Positions 27,981-35,699 of a stretch of DNA of 64,000 nucleotides are shown here, piece by piece. This DNA is from Taibaiella sp. (lineage in GTDB: Bacteria > Bacteroidota > Bacteroidia > Chitinophagales > Chitinophagaceae). The translations under genes were made by a program, and so were the position numbers. Where the stretch lies: positions 212,622-276,621 of the forward strand of contig JAEUVV010000011.1 in assembly GCA_016786705.1 (NCBI GenBank), written 5' to 3'. How positions within the stretch are numbered: the first letter of the stretch is position 1; each line of letters begins with the position of its first letter. The notes beneath the pieces were generated by a model. It worked only from the letters and a program-made list of their open reading frames with translations. It searched no databases and was not told the origin of the DNA.

Positions 27981-29264
27981 TTATTGTAATTTCATGGATA
28001 CAACACTTAATACTGCCAGGATGATCCCTACAATCCAGAAGCGCGTTACGATCTTCGTTTCATGATAGCCCACTTTTTGATAATGATGGTGCAGTGGTGC
28101 CATTTTCAATAAGCGGTGCGCCTGCGCATATTCCAGGCCCCTTCTCTTCTTCTGGTATTTAAAGTAGAAGGTCTGCGCGATAACAGACAGGTTTTCTACC
28201 AAGAAGATACCGCAGAATATAGGAATCAATAATTCTTTACGAACGATAATGGCCATGCAGGCAATAATACCCCCTAAAGCAAGACTTCCCGTATCACCCA
28301 TAAATACCTGTGCCGGGAAAGTATTGTACCAAAGGAACCCGATACAAGCACCCACAAATGCACCCATGAAAACCGAAAGCTCACCCAGATTAGGAATGTG
28401 CATAATATTCAGGTACTCGGCAAAGATGTAGTTCCCGGAAACGTAAGCGAACAGGCCAAGGCAAATACCGGCGATTGCCGATACCCCGGTCGCCAGGCCA
28501 TCCAGCCCATCTGTGAGGTTGGCCCCATTACTTACCGCTGTAATAATGAATATTACGAAGACGATATAAATAATGGGCGTTACCCATTCAATATTTTCCT
28601 CCCCGAAAACAGAAGCTATTTTCGCAAAGCTGATCTCGTGGCTTTTATTAAAAGGTACGCTGGTCACCGCTGATCTTACTTTCACATACTCTCTTACACG
28701 GCCATCCGCTTCTTTCCTGAAGGTCGGGCTGCCAATAACTTTCTCAGTCGCGTCATATACGATAGGCTCTCCTTTTACTACCTCACGGGTGGTCACCACA
28801 TGCTGGTTGAAGTACATGAGTGAACCGATGATGATACCCAGACCTACCTGGCCCACTACTTTAAACCTGCCTTTTAACCCTTCTTTATTTTTCTTGAAGA
28901 CTTTAATATAGTCATCCAGGAAGCCGATAAGCCCCAGCCATATGGTGCTCAACAGCATCATTAATACATAGATGTTTTTCACATCAGCGAAAAGTAAAGT
29001 CGGGATGACTATGCCCGCGATGATGATGATACCACCCATAGTCGGGGTACCTTTCTTGGAGGTCTGACCTTCCAGGCCCAGCTCACGCACGGTTTCTCCG
29101 ATCTGCTTTTTCCTTAAAAAATTGATCAGGCGTTTGCCATAAACCATAGTGATGACCAGCGACAATATGATCGCCGCCCCCACCCTGAAGGTAATAAACT
29201 GAAAAACTCCGGCACCGCTTAATCCGAAAGCCTCTCGTAAGTATTTAAATAAATCGTAGAGCAT
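27981..29264 (-). CDS. mraY: MraY, phospho-MurNAc-pentapeptide translocase
   Basis: Integral membrane enzyme that transfers phospho-MurNAc-pentapeptide to undecaprenyl phosphate to form lipid I. At 427 residues it is longer than the about 360 of E. coli, as is usual in Bacteroidota, through an insert after [15 protein letters not shown]. Conserved stretches are [10 protein letters not shown], the D-D-Y-I-K motif ([13 protein letters not shown]), [12 protein letters not shown], and the C-terminal [13 protein letters not shown] histidine motif. The start follows murE by 6 bases. Confidence 0.98.
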   Translation of the reverse strand: MLYDLFKYLREAFGLSGAGVFQFITFRVGAAIILSLVITMVYGKRLINFLRKKQIGETVRELGLEGQTSKKGTPTMGGIIIIAGIVIPTLLFADVKNIYVLMMLLSTIWLGLIGFLDDYIKVFKKNKEGLKGRFKVVGQVGLGIIIGSLMYFNQHVVTTREVVKGEPIVYDATEKVIGSPTFRKEADGRVREYVKVRSAVTSVPFNKSHEISFAKIASVFGEENIEWVTPIIYIVFVIFIITAVSNGANLTDGLDGLATGVSAIAGICLGLFAYVSGNYIFAEYLNIMHIPNLGELSVFMGAFVGACIGFLWYNTFPAQVFMGDTGSLALGGIIACMAIIVRKELLIPIFCGIFLVENLSVIAQTFYFKYQKKRRGLEYAQAHRLLKMAPLHHHYQKVGYHETKIVTRFWIVGIILAVLSVVSMKLQ

Positions 29265-29270
29265 CCTAAT

Positions 29271-30731
29271 TTATTTTTCGAGTAAGTTGAACATTTCTCT
29301 CAACACTTCTCTATCATCAAAATGATGTTTTACACCATTAATTTCCTGGTAGGTTTCGTGTCCTTTACCGGCTACCAAAATCACATCATTGGCACGGGCC
29401 AGGTTACACGCTGTTTTGATCGCTTCCCTGCGATCACTGATCCGGATCATTTTACGATATTGGCCCGGTGTTAATCCTGCAACCATTTCATCCAGAATCG
29501 TTTCCGGGTTTTCGGTACGGGGATTGTCCGCTGTCAATATGGTTGTCGTGCTTAGATCGCAGGCTACTTTTGCCATTTCCGGGCGTTTAGTCTTATCGCG
29601 ATCGCCGCCACAGCCCACAACGGTAATAATATTAGCCTGCTGCCCGAATTGCTTAATGGTAGACAATACGTTTTGTAAAGCATCCGGTGTATGTGCGTAA
29701 TCAACGATACCCAGGATCTTTTCAACCGGGGACTGCATGGTTTCAAACCTTCCCGGAGCGCCTTGTAAATTGCTCAGGCCCGTCAGTACCTCTAAGCTGT
29801 CTTTGCCACATAATACAGCCGCGCCATAAGCTGCCAAAAGATTGTAGGCATTAAAAGTACCCGTCATCCGGAAGTGTACCTCCTGGTTATTAACCAGCAT
29901 TAATAAACCCGTAAGATTATTCTCCAGTATCTTGCCTTTAAAGTCCGCAGGCACTCTTAAAGCATATGATTGCTTCAGTGCTTTTGTATTTTGCAGCATT
30001 ACCGTACCTCTTTTATCATCGACATTCGTTAAAGCAAATGCTGTTTTAGGCAAATGATCAAAGAAGCGCTTTTTAACTCTTATGTATTCGTCAAATGTTT
30101 TATGATAGTCTAAATGGTCATGGGTGATGTTGGTAAAAATACCGCCGTCAAACTGCACACCGCCTATCCTGTGCTGGTGCACGGCATGCGAGCTTACTTC
30201 CATAAAGACATAAGTACAACCGGCATCCCGCATCTGCGCGAATAGCGCCTGCAGGCTAATCGCGTCGGGGGTAGTATGTGTGGCAGGAATGACCTGGTCG
30301 CCGATCTTATTCTCTACTGTAGAAATCAAACCGCAAGATTCACCAAACTGCTCAAATAATTGAAATAATACAGTAGCTACCGTCGTTTTACCATTGGTAC
30401 CGGTCACCCCGATTACTTTCATCCGGGCAGAAGGATTACCGTAGAAAGTGGCAGCTATCAAACCCACCACTTCATGCGCGTCTTCAAACTGAAGATAACA
30501 TACCCCTTCCTTTTGGATTGCCGGCAACTCACTGCATACAATAGCAACAGCACCCTTTTCTATGGCTGTTTCAATATAAGTATGTCCGTCTACCGCGGCA
30601 CCTTTCAATGCAAAAAACATAGCCCCCGGCTTAATCTTCCGGGAATCCAATACCAGGCCGCTTACCTCAGCAGCGGTATTTCCTGTTATGCTTACAGGAC
30701 TCAGGCCAGTTAACAATGATTGAATGGTCAA
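29271..30731 (-). CDS. murE: MurE, UDP-MurNAc-tripeptide synthetase, meso-diaminopimelate type
   Basis: Cytosolic Mur ligase that adds the third stem-peptide residue; 486 residues. The start appears to be TTG at 30731 (MTIQSLLTGLSPVS); no in-frame ATG gives a better N-terminus. The N-terminal domain has LDSRKIKPGAMFFALKG, the ATP loop is GVTGTNGKTT (about 104-113), and EVSSHAVHQHR lies at the active site. The substrate motif DNPRTENPE is present; DNPR selects meso-diaminopimelate over lysine, so the wall is expected to be DAP-type. It lies 11 bases after ftsI. Confidence 0.97.
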   Translation of the reverse strand: MTIQSLLTGLSPVSITGNTAAEVSGLVLDSRKIKPGAMFFALKGAAVDGHTYIETAIEKGAVAIVCSELPAIQKEGVCYLQFEDAHEVVGLIAATFYGNPSARMKVIGVTGTNGKTTVATVLFQLFEQFGESCGLISTVENKIGDQVIPATHTTPDAISLQALFAQMRDAGCTYVFMEVSSHAVHQHRIGGVQFDGGIFTNITHDHLDYHKTFDEYIRVKKRFFDHLPKTAFALTNVDDKRGTVMLQNTKALKQSYALRVPADFKGKILENNLTGLLMLVNNQEVHFRMTGTFNAYNLLAAYGAAVLCGKDSLEVLTGLSNLQGAPGRFETMQSPVEKILGIVDYAHTPDALQNVLSTIKQFGQQANIITVVGCGGDRDKTKRPEMAKVACDLSTTTILTADNPRTENPETILDEMVAGLTPGQYRKMIRISDRREAIKTACNLARANDVILVAGKGHETYQEINGVKHHFDDREVLREMFNLLEK

Positions 30732-30742
30732 TGTTTCTCTAA

Positions 30743-32857
30743 TTAATTTAATTCTATACGGACTGTTTGTTTATTACTATAGGTACTCCCCGCAGGGATA
30801 GACTGGTACACGACAGCACCCGCACCGGATACATTTACTTTCAAGCCTGCATTTTCCAGGAGGTAGAGCGCCTCTTTAACACCCATCCCTGAAACATCCG
30901 GCATTATATTATTCTTCACCGCTCTTGGCACCATTGCCAACCTATTCGTTTCATCCACCTGTACACCCGCCAGCAATGCTTCCACCCCGCCATTTTTAGG
31001 AGCTCTTCCAAAGTTTTGCAGCAAATAATACAGCTGGTAGGCCGGTGCCGGTTTCGCCGCGATCGTGTTCTCCTTTCCTAAAGAATCTATATTCAGCTTC
31101 CAACCGCCAATTTTTGTCGTATACAACTTGTCCGCGATGGCTTTAAATACGGGAACTCCTAATTGCGCGCCATAATACACACCGCCCGGTTTTGAACGGA
31201 TCACTACAGCGATCGTATACCTTGGTTTATCGGCCGGGAAATAGCCGACAAATGAACCCTGGCGCACACCATCGCTATACCGGTATCTTACCTCGCCGAT
31301 CACATCATCCACCTGGGCGGTACCGGTCTTACCGGCAGCCTGGTAGAAAGGTGATTTTGCAGACTTTGCCGTTCCTTTCTCTACCACTGCAAGGGTAACC
31401 TGGCGCAAAGCCTTCACGGTAGACTCTTTTCCTATTTTTTCAATGAGCACTTTAGGCTCGGTCTTTTTTACCAGCTTACCGTCATCCATAATGGCGCTTA
31501 CCAGGTAAGGCTGCATCATTTTACCGTTATTAGCTACCGCGTTATATACCATACAGGTATGCAGCGGTGTGATCATGCTTTCATAACCATAAGCGATCCA
31601 GGGTAATGAAGTTACCTTGTTCCAATGTTTATGGGCCGTCGTCTTAATGGTTGGCGCACGCTCCCCGGCAAGATCAATCCCTGTCTTTTCACTTAAGCCC
31701 AGATGTTGCAAATGCTTGATGAACTTCATCGGGCTGTCTTTATAATATTTATTAGCTAATGTAGCAAAGGCTACGTTGGAAGATTGAGCGAATGCATTTT
31801 CAACCGTAATCGTACCTAAGCCGCCATGGTCATCTCTTACCGTTTGTGTACCAAACCTGGCAGCACCACCCATACAGTTCACCATAGTGTTGGCATCTAC
31901 ATAGCCATCTTCCAGTAAGGCATACAGGGTCATTAATTTAAAGACGGAGCCCGGCTCGGAAGGGATCATAGCGTAATTGAAGTCTTCCCAGTAGCTGCCA
32001 TCCTTTTGCCGGCCCAGGTTAGCAATAGCTTTGATCTTCCCGGTCTCCACTTCCATAACGATGGCGGTTCCCTGCAGGCACTCATATTTTTCCATGATAT
32101 CATGCAGCGCATGCTCTGCCACTTCCTGCACATCAATATCAATGGTTGAAATAATATCATGACCATGCGTGGCTTCAATTTCGGAACCGGTTACCGGCAC
32201 CCATTGCCCACCGGCTTTATGCATTACCCGCGTACCTTGCCTACCTGCTAAAGCAGTATCGTAACTGTTTTCAAGACCAACAGTCTGAGCGTTCTCCCGC
32301 CACAAGCCAATCGTTCTGTACCCCAGCATACCATAAGGGTTCATGCGCTTCATTTTGGGTTCCGGCATGAAGCCACCTTTGTTCTTCGGCTTTTTAAACA
32401 CCGGCAGGGTCCTGATCTTCTGGTATTGATAGTAGGCGACATTATTTTTTAAAGTCCAGTATTTAGACCCGGCTTTATACCCGGCTTTCATACGCTGCTT
32501 TAATATGTTCGCCGATTCATCTTCCATAATAGCGGCCACCGCTTCACAAACCGTATCTACATAATGATAAAAAGTATCTTTATTAATTACCGACAGGTCC
32601 ATCTTCAGGTCGAAACGCGGAATGGTTGCCGAAAGGATACGTCCTTCTTCCGTATAAATATTTCCACGATCAGGGTAAAGGGTCTCATTGCGGGTGAAAG
32701 ATTCGTTCGCCTTAGCCCGGAGCTCATCCCCTTGAGTGATCTGTGTATGTGCCGCTTTAGCAATAATCGCAATACCGAAGAGCAATATCAGGGCAAAAGA
32801 CAGGTTAACCCGTCTTGAAATGTCCTTTTTTACACTTGATTTTTTTTGTTGCGCCAC
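30743..32857 (-). CDS. ftsI: Septal transpeptidase FtsI (PBP3) with PASTA domain
   Basis: Inner-membrane class B penicillin-binding protein that crosslinks septal peptidoglycan with FtsW; 704 residues, GTG start. One membrane segment at about 17-34 (LSFALILLFGIAIIAKAA) follows a basic N-terminus. The non-catalytic module has SRV-like pieces (ESFTRNETLYPDRGNIYTEEG, split by loops). The transpeptidase active site shows GSVFK (SxxK), SSN (SxN) and AGKTGTAQV (KTG). The last 65 residues form a PASTA repeat (MPDVSGMGVKEALYLLENAG), more often noted in Gram-positive PBPs but frequent in Bacteroidota FtsI. The gap to ftsL is 5 bases. Confidence 0.97.
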   Translation of the reverse strand: MAQQKKSSVKKDISRRVNLSFALILLFGIAIIAKAAHTQITQGDELRAKANESFTRNETLYPDRGNIYTEEGRILSATIPRFDLKMDLSVINKDTFYHYVDTVCEAVAAIMEDESANILKQRMKAGYKAGSKYWTLKNNVAYYQYQKIRTLPVFKKPKNKGGFMPEPKMKRMNPYGMLGYRTIGLWRENAQTVGLENSYDTALAGRQGTRVMHKAGGQWVPVTGSEIEATHGHDIISTIDIDVQEVAEHALHDIMEKYECLQGTAIVMEVETGKIKAIANLGRQKDGSYWEDFNYAMIPSEPGSVFKLMTLYALLEDGYVDANTMVNCMGGAARFGTQTVRDDHGGLGTITVENAFAQSSNVAFATLANKYYKDSPMKFIKHLQHLGLSEKTGIDLAGERAPTIKTTAHKHWNKVTSLPWIAYGYESMITPLHTCMVYNAVANNGKMMQPYLVSAIMDDGKLVKKTEPKVLIEKIGKESTVKALRQVTLAVVEKGTAKSAKSPFYQAAGKTGTAQVDDVIGEVRYRYSDGVRQGSFVGYFPADKPRYTIAVVIRSKPGGVYYGAQLGVPVFKAIADKLYTTKIGGWKLNIDSLGKENTIAAKPAPAYQLYYLLQNFGRAPKNGGVEALLAGVQVDETNRLAMVPRAVKNNIMPDVSGMGVKEALYLLENAGLKVNVSGAGAVVYQSIPAGSTYSNKQTVRIELN

Positions 32858-32862
32858 GGTTA

Positions 32863-33216
32863 TTAATTATTGCTTGGTTCTTTACTTTTTGTATATTTTT
32901 TTATTTCGAATGCCGGTTTATCCAGCGGATGAATGCCCATTGCCGCCGTCTGGTCGCTGATCTGTTTTTCCGAGGTACTGTAGATCAGGTTGGCCTGTGC
33001 ATCTTTATACCGCCATCTTACTTCTTCCAGTTCTTTATTTTTTTTCTCAATCTCCCTTGAGATCGCCACTCCTTTATTATTGTTAGAGATATAGGCCAGA
33101 GCCAGTATTGCCAGGAAGATCAAAAAAGGAACATTCAATACGACTCCTTTATAAGAAATACTATCGAAACGCTCTTTAAAGACCTCAAGCCGGCTTTGTT
33201 TTTTTACCTCTTCCAT
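32863..33216 (-). CDS. ftsL: FtsL-like divisome protein
   Basis: Small bitopic protein of 117 residues expected to act with FtsQ/FtsB in divisome activation. A basic cytoplasmic N-terminus, one membrane segment at about 26-46 (VVLNVPFLIFLAILALAYI) and a periplasmic coiled coil (REIEKKNKELEEVRWRYKDA) fit the FtsL pattern. Sequence conservation in this family is low, so the assignment rests on size, topology and position between rsmH and ftsI, where FtsL sits in this phylum. The gap to rsmH is 2 bases. Confidence 0.88.
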   Translation of the reverse strand: MEEVKKQSRLEVFKERFDSISYKGVVLNVPFLIFLAILALAYISNNNKGVAISREIEKKNKELEEVRWRYKDAQANLIYSTSEKQISDQTAAMGIHPLDKPAFEIKKYTKSKEPSNN

Positions 33217-33218
33217 TT

Positions 33219-34130
33219 TTACTTACTTTTTTCATAGACCGCTACACGCAGCCTGGCACTTCGCGACCTGTTATTATATTTTAATTCTTCCTCTCCCGGC
33301 AGCACATCTTTCAATGCAGTAAAGGGATTTTCTTCTGTTCTACGGCCAAAAGCATCGGTCTGTATTTCCTCCAGCGAGCCTTGTTTCATCATCTTCTTTA
33401 CCAAACGGTCTTCTAAAGAATGGAAGGTGATAATAGCCAGCCTTCCATTTGGCTTTAAGCAGGATTTAACCTGCTCCAGGAAGCTGCCTAAAACGCCCAT
33501 TTCATCGTTGACCTCGATCCTCAAAGCCTGGAACACCTGCGCCAGGTAGCGGTTAGGCTTACCTTTGATACAGCTGTCAATACGGTTCTTAAAATCTTCT
33601 ATCGTTTGTATCGTTCCATTCTTCCTTTGCTCTACGATCGTCTTTGCCAAAGTCCTTGCATTCCGCACCTCGCCATACACTTCGAACATTTTTTGCAACT
33701 GGTCGGCCGAATATTCGCGGATGATATCTGCTGCCGTGCGGTCCAGGCGATCATCCATTCTCATGTCCAGCGGGGCATCGAAGCGGATAGAAAATCCACG
33801 GTCTGCAGTATCGAACTGGAAGGAGCTTACGCCTAAATCCGCCAGTATGCCATCTACACGCTGCGTTCCCAGTAATCTCAGGAAGCGTTTAATGTATTGA
33901 AAATTTTCTTTTACTAATATAAACCTAGGGTCATCAATGGCATTTTTCCAGGCATCTTTATCATGGTCAAAGGCAATCAGCTTACCATGTTTCCCTAATT
34001 TTTCCAGGATGGCCCTGCTGTGCCCGCCCCCGCCGAATGTACAGTCAACATAGACGCCATTAGGCTTTATATCTAATGCCGCTACGCTCTCTTCGAGCAA
34101 TACGGAAATATGGTGGTATTCCTGTTCCAT
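33219..34130 (-). CDS. rsmH: 16S rRNA (cytosine-1402-N4) methyltransferase RsmH
   Basis: SAM-dependent methyltransferase (formerly MraW) that modifies C1402 in the ribosomal P site; 303 residues, the usual length. The opening HHISVLLEESVAAL and SAM motif YVDCTFGGGGHSRAIL are present, as are the family motifs ADLGVSSFQFD and RGFSIRFDAPLDMRMD, and the late ITFHSLEDRLVK. Its ATG overlaps the mraZ stop by one base, which implies translational coupling. Confidence 0.98.
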   Translation of the reverse strand: MEQEYHHISVLLEESVAALDIKPNGVYVDCTFGGGGHSRAILEKLGKHGKLIAFDHDKDAWKNAIDDPRFILVKENFQYIKRFLRLLGTQRVDGILADLGVSSFQFDTADRGFSIRFDAPLDMRMDDRLDRTAADIIREYSADQLQKMFEVYGEVRNARTLAKTIVEQRKNGTIQTIEDFKNRIDSCIKGKPNRYLAQVFQALRIEVNDEMGVLGSFLEQVKSCLKPNGRLAIITFHSLEDRLVKKMMKQGSLEEIQTDAFGRRTEENPFTALKDVLPGEEELKYNNRSRSARLRVAVYEKSK

Positions 34131-34567
34131 TAGCTAAACAAATCATCGGTCAATTCAATATCCTGGTCTAAAGACTTCATATAAGCCTCTTTGCGCGCCG
34201 CGTCCCAGATCTCCACCTGATCACCCATTGCCCAGAAAACAATATCCTTACTTAAACCGGCAGCATCCTGCAGGTTTTTCGGGATCAGGATCCTGTTGGC
34301 ACTATCGACTTCAAGCGTGCGGTATCCATCAAGGAACTGGCGCTTAAATTCCATTGCTTTTGCCTTCAGCGGGTTCAATCTTGCTAATTGCGCTTCCGCA
34401 ATTGCCCATTGAGTTTCCGTATATAAAGTCAGGCTGCCTACTTTGGTAATTTTTACGTGAAAGCGTGTTCTTTCGGTCTCCGGCAATTGCTTGCAGAAAT
34501 CTGCCGGGACGAGCAATCGTCCTTTCGCATCCATAGAAACCTTATATTCGCCGTAAATATTCGCCAA
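34130..34567 (-). CDS. mraZ: Transcriptional regulator MraZ
   Basis: DNA-binding regulator that typically represses its own cluster by binding tandem repeats upstream; 145 residues. Two AbrB-like half-domains carry the DxxxR signatures at D13-R17 (DAKGRLLVP) and D88-R92 (DSANRILIP). The start is TTG at 34567: a stop lies seven codons upstream in frame, and the next Met is at residue 12, inside the first domain. Three 10-bp repeats at 34601-34630 fit its expected operator. It heads the division/cell-wall cluster. Confidence 0.95.
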   Translation of the reverse strand: MANIYGEYKVSMDAKGRLLVPADFCKQLPETERTRFHVKITKVGSLTLYTETQWAIAEAQLARLNPLKAKAMEFKRQFLDGYRTLEVDSANRILIPKNLQDAAGLSKDIVFWAMGDQVEIWDAARKEAYMKSLDQDIELTDDLFS

Positions 34568-34600
34568 AGTGGGCTGTTTTATCTTTTATGGTACAAAATA

Positions 34601-34630
34601 ACACAATTTACCACAATTTACCACTTTGTA
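34601..34630 (-). promoter_or_regulatory. Putative MraZ operator: three 10-bp repeats
   Basis: On the minus strand the units read TACAAAGTGG, TAAATTGTGG and TAAATTGTGT in perfect 10-base register. One helical turn spacing with a repeated GTGG/GTGT core is the pattern expected for MraZ binding sites. The array ends right at a near-consensus -7 element. Confidence 0.65.
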
Positions 34631-34642
34631 GTTATTGCCATC

Positions 34643-34651
34643 TTATCCACA
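34643..34651 (+). promoter_or_regulatory. dnaA box: DnaA box (TTATCCACA)
   Basis: Perfect match to the 9-base DnaA consensus TTATnCACA on the plus strand, in the mraZ upstream region. Confidence 0.6.
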
Positions 34652-34721
34652 AATGCAAATGAAATAAATAATTGAAAATCAATTAATTAACAAATTAATT
34701 ACTAGTTGTGCACAATCCAAA

Positions 34722-34730
34722 TGTGGATAA
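34722..34730 (-). promoter_or_regulatory. dnaA box: DnaA box (TTATCCACA), inverted
   Basis: The plus strand reads TGTGGATAA, so the perfect box lies on the minus strand, facing the one at 34643 across 70 bases of AT-rich DNA. Confidence 0.6.
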
Positions 34731-34948
34731 CGTGAATAAAATTTAACATAAAAAACACACGATTTTCACCTTTCACCCGAAAAGGTGGTTAAAAGTGGGC
34801 ATTCAATACGAGATTTTCTGTCGCTCGGGGTTCATTATTATAGCAGGTTTCAAAGATCCTTTTTGCCCCCCCCGATTTTGAGTCATCTGTTTTTAATTAT
34901 ATCCAATAATTTATTTATATTAGCATATATTAACCTAAACCACACTAT

Positions 34949-35656
34949 ATGCTTCAATTCCTCAAAACACAGGTCTATTACCCCGTATTGGACCTCCTCT
35001 TCCCTAAATATTGTATTGCTTGCGAAACGCTTATTAGTGCCGAAGCCGGCTTTTTGTGCCTTTCCTGTAAACACACCCTGCCTTATACTGATATGGAAAA
35101 AATGGAAGAAAACGTGGCACAGATAAGAATGCTTACAAAGCTCCCGGTACAATTTGCCGCTTCCTTACTTTACTTTATTGATGCAGGCATGGTCAGGGCT
35201 ATGCTCCACAAACTCAAATACCATAACCGGCCGGAAATCGGGGTTTACTTAGGAGAGCTGCTGGGACAAAAGTTTAGCGCCCAAGCCTGGTTCCGGTCCG
35301 TTGACGCGATCGTACCGGTCCCCCTTCATGCTGCCAAAAAAGCAAAAAGAGGCTATAACCAGTCGGAATGTATCGCGGAAGGCATCGCCAACTACAGCCA
35401 TAAACCGATACTTGCCAATGTGATAAAAAGGACCCGTAATACCAGCTCTCAAACGGATAAGAGCCGCAAAGAAAGGATGGACAATGTAGCCGATGCCTTT
35501 GCGCTGCGCCGAGCAAAGCAGATTGAAGGCAAACATATCCTGCTCGTGGATGATGTGCTGACCACCGGCGCTACCCTGGCCTCCTGTGGCAGCAGTATAT
35601 TAAAAGAGGCAAATTGTACCTTAAGTATTGCTACGGTAGCTATAGCCTATCACTAA
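34949..35656 (+). CDS. comF: ComF-family phosphoribosyltransferase-like protein
   Basis: Cytosolic protein of 235 residues in the ComF/GntX family, linked in other bacteria to DNA uptake. The N-terminal zinc-finger-like pair of CxxC motifs is seen in CIACE (about 24) and CLSCKHTLP (about 38). The phosphoribosyltransferase fold has VDAIVPVPLHAAKKAKRGYNQSE and the PRPP loop ILLVDDVLTTGATL (about 190-203). The actual substrate is not established. No other competence genes are close. It precedes hutH by 43 bases; each has its own start context, and hutH has its own -7 element. Confidence 0.92.
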   Translation: MLQFLKTQVYYPVLDLLFPKYCIACETLISAEAGFLCLSCKHTLPYTDMEKMEENVAQIRMLTKLPVQFAASLLYFIDAGMVRAMLHKLKYHNRPEIGVYLGELLGQKFSAQAWFRSVDAIVPVPLHAAKKAKRGYNQSECIAEGIANYSHKPILANVIKRTRNTSSQTDKSRKERMDNVADAFALRRAKQIEGKHILLVDDVLTTGATLASCGSSILKEANCTLSIATVAIAYH

Positions 35657-35671
35657 TCTGCGGGTATTGCT

Positions 35672-35679
35672 TATATTTG
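35672..35679 (+). promoter_or_regulatory. -7 promoter element (TATATTTG) for hutH
   Basis: Exact TAnnTTTG, 20 bases before the ATG at 35700 and just past the comF stop, so hutH can be transcribed apart from comF. Confidence 0.55.
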
Positions 35680-35699
35680 CGGACAATTTTTTTCCAAGC

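Larger units (their letters stand above)
34568..34948. promoter_or_regulatory. mraZ/comF divergent regulatory region
   Basis: This 381-base region has no gene and is rich in signals: MraZ-type repeats at 34601-34630, inverted DnaA boxes at 34643 and 34722, a TTGTGCACAA palindrome at 34706-34715, an AT-rich block (about 34654-34704), a small hairpin (34767-34787), and a run of eight C at 34866-34873. AAAGTGGGC also occurs twice on the plus strand (34567 and 34792). A near-match -7 element (TTATTTTG on the minus strand, 34594-34601) lies next to the MraZ repeats. Confidence 0.7.

Noticed and set aside
35667..35699. TTG start for hutH
   Set aside because: The added residues overlap the -7 element; the ATG at 35700 begins the conserved protein.
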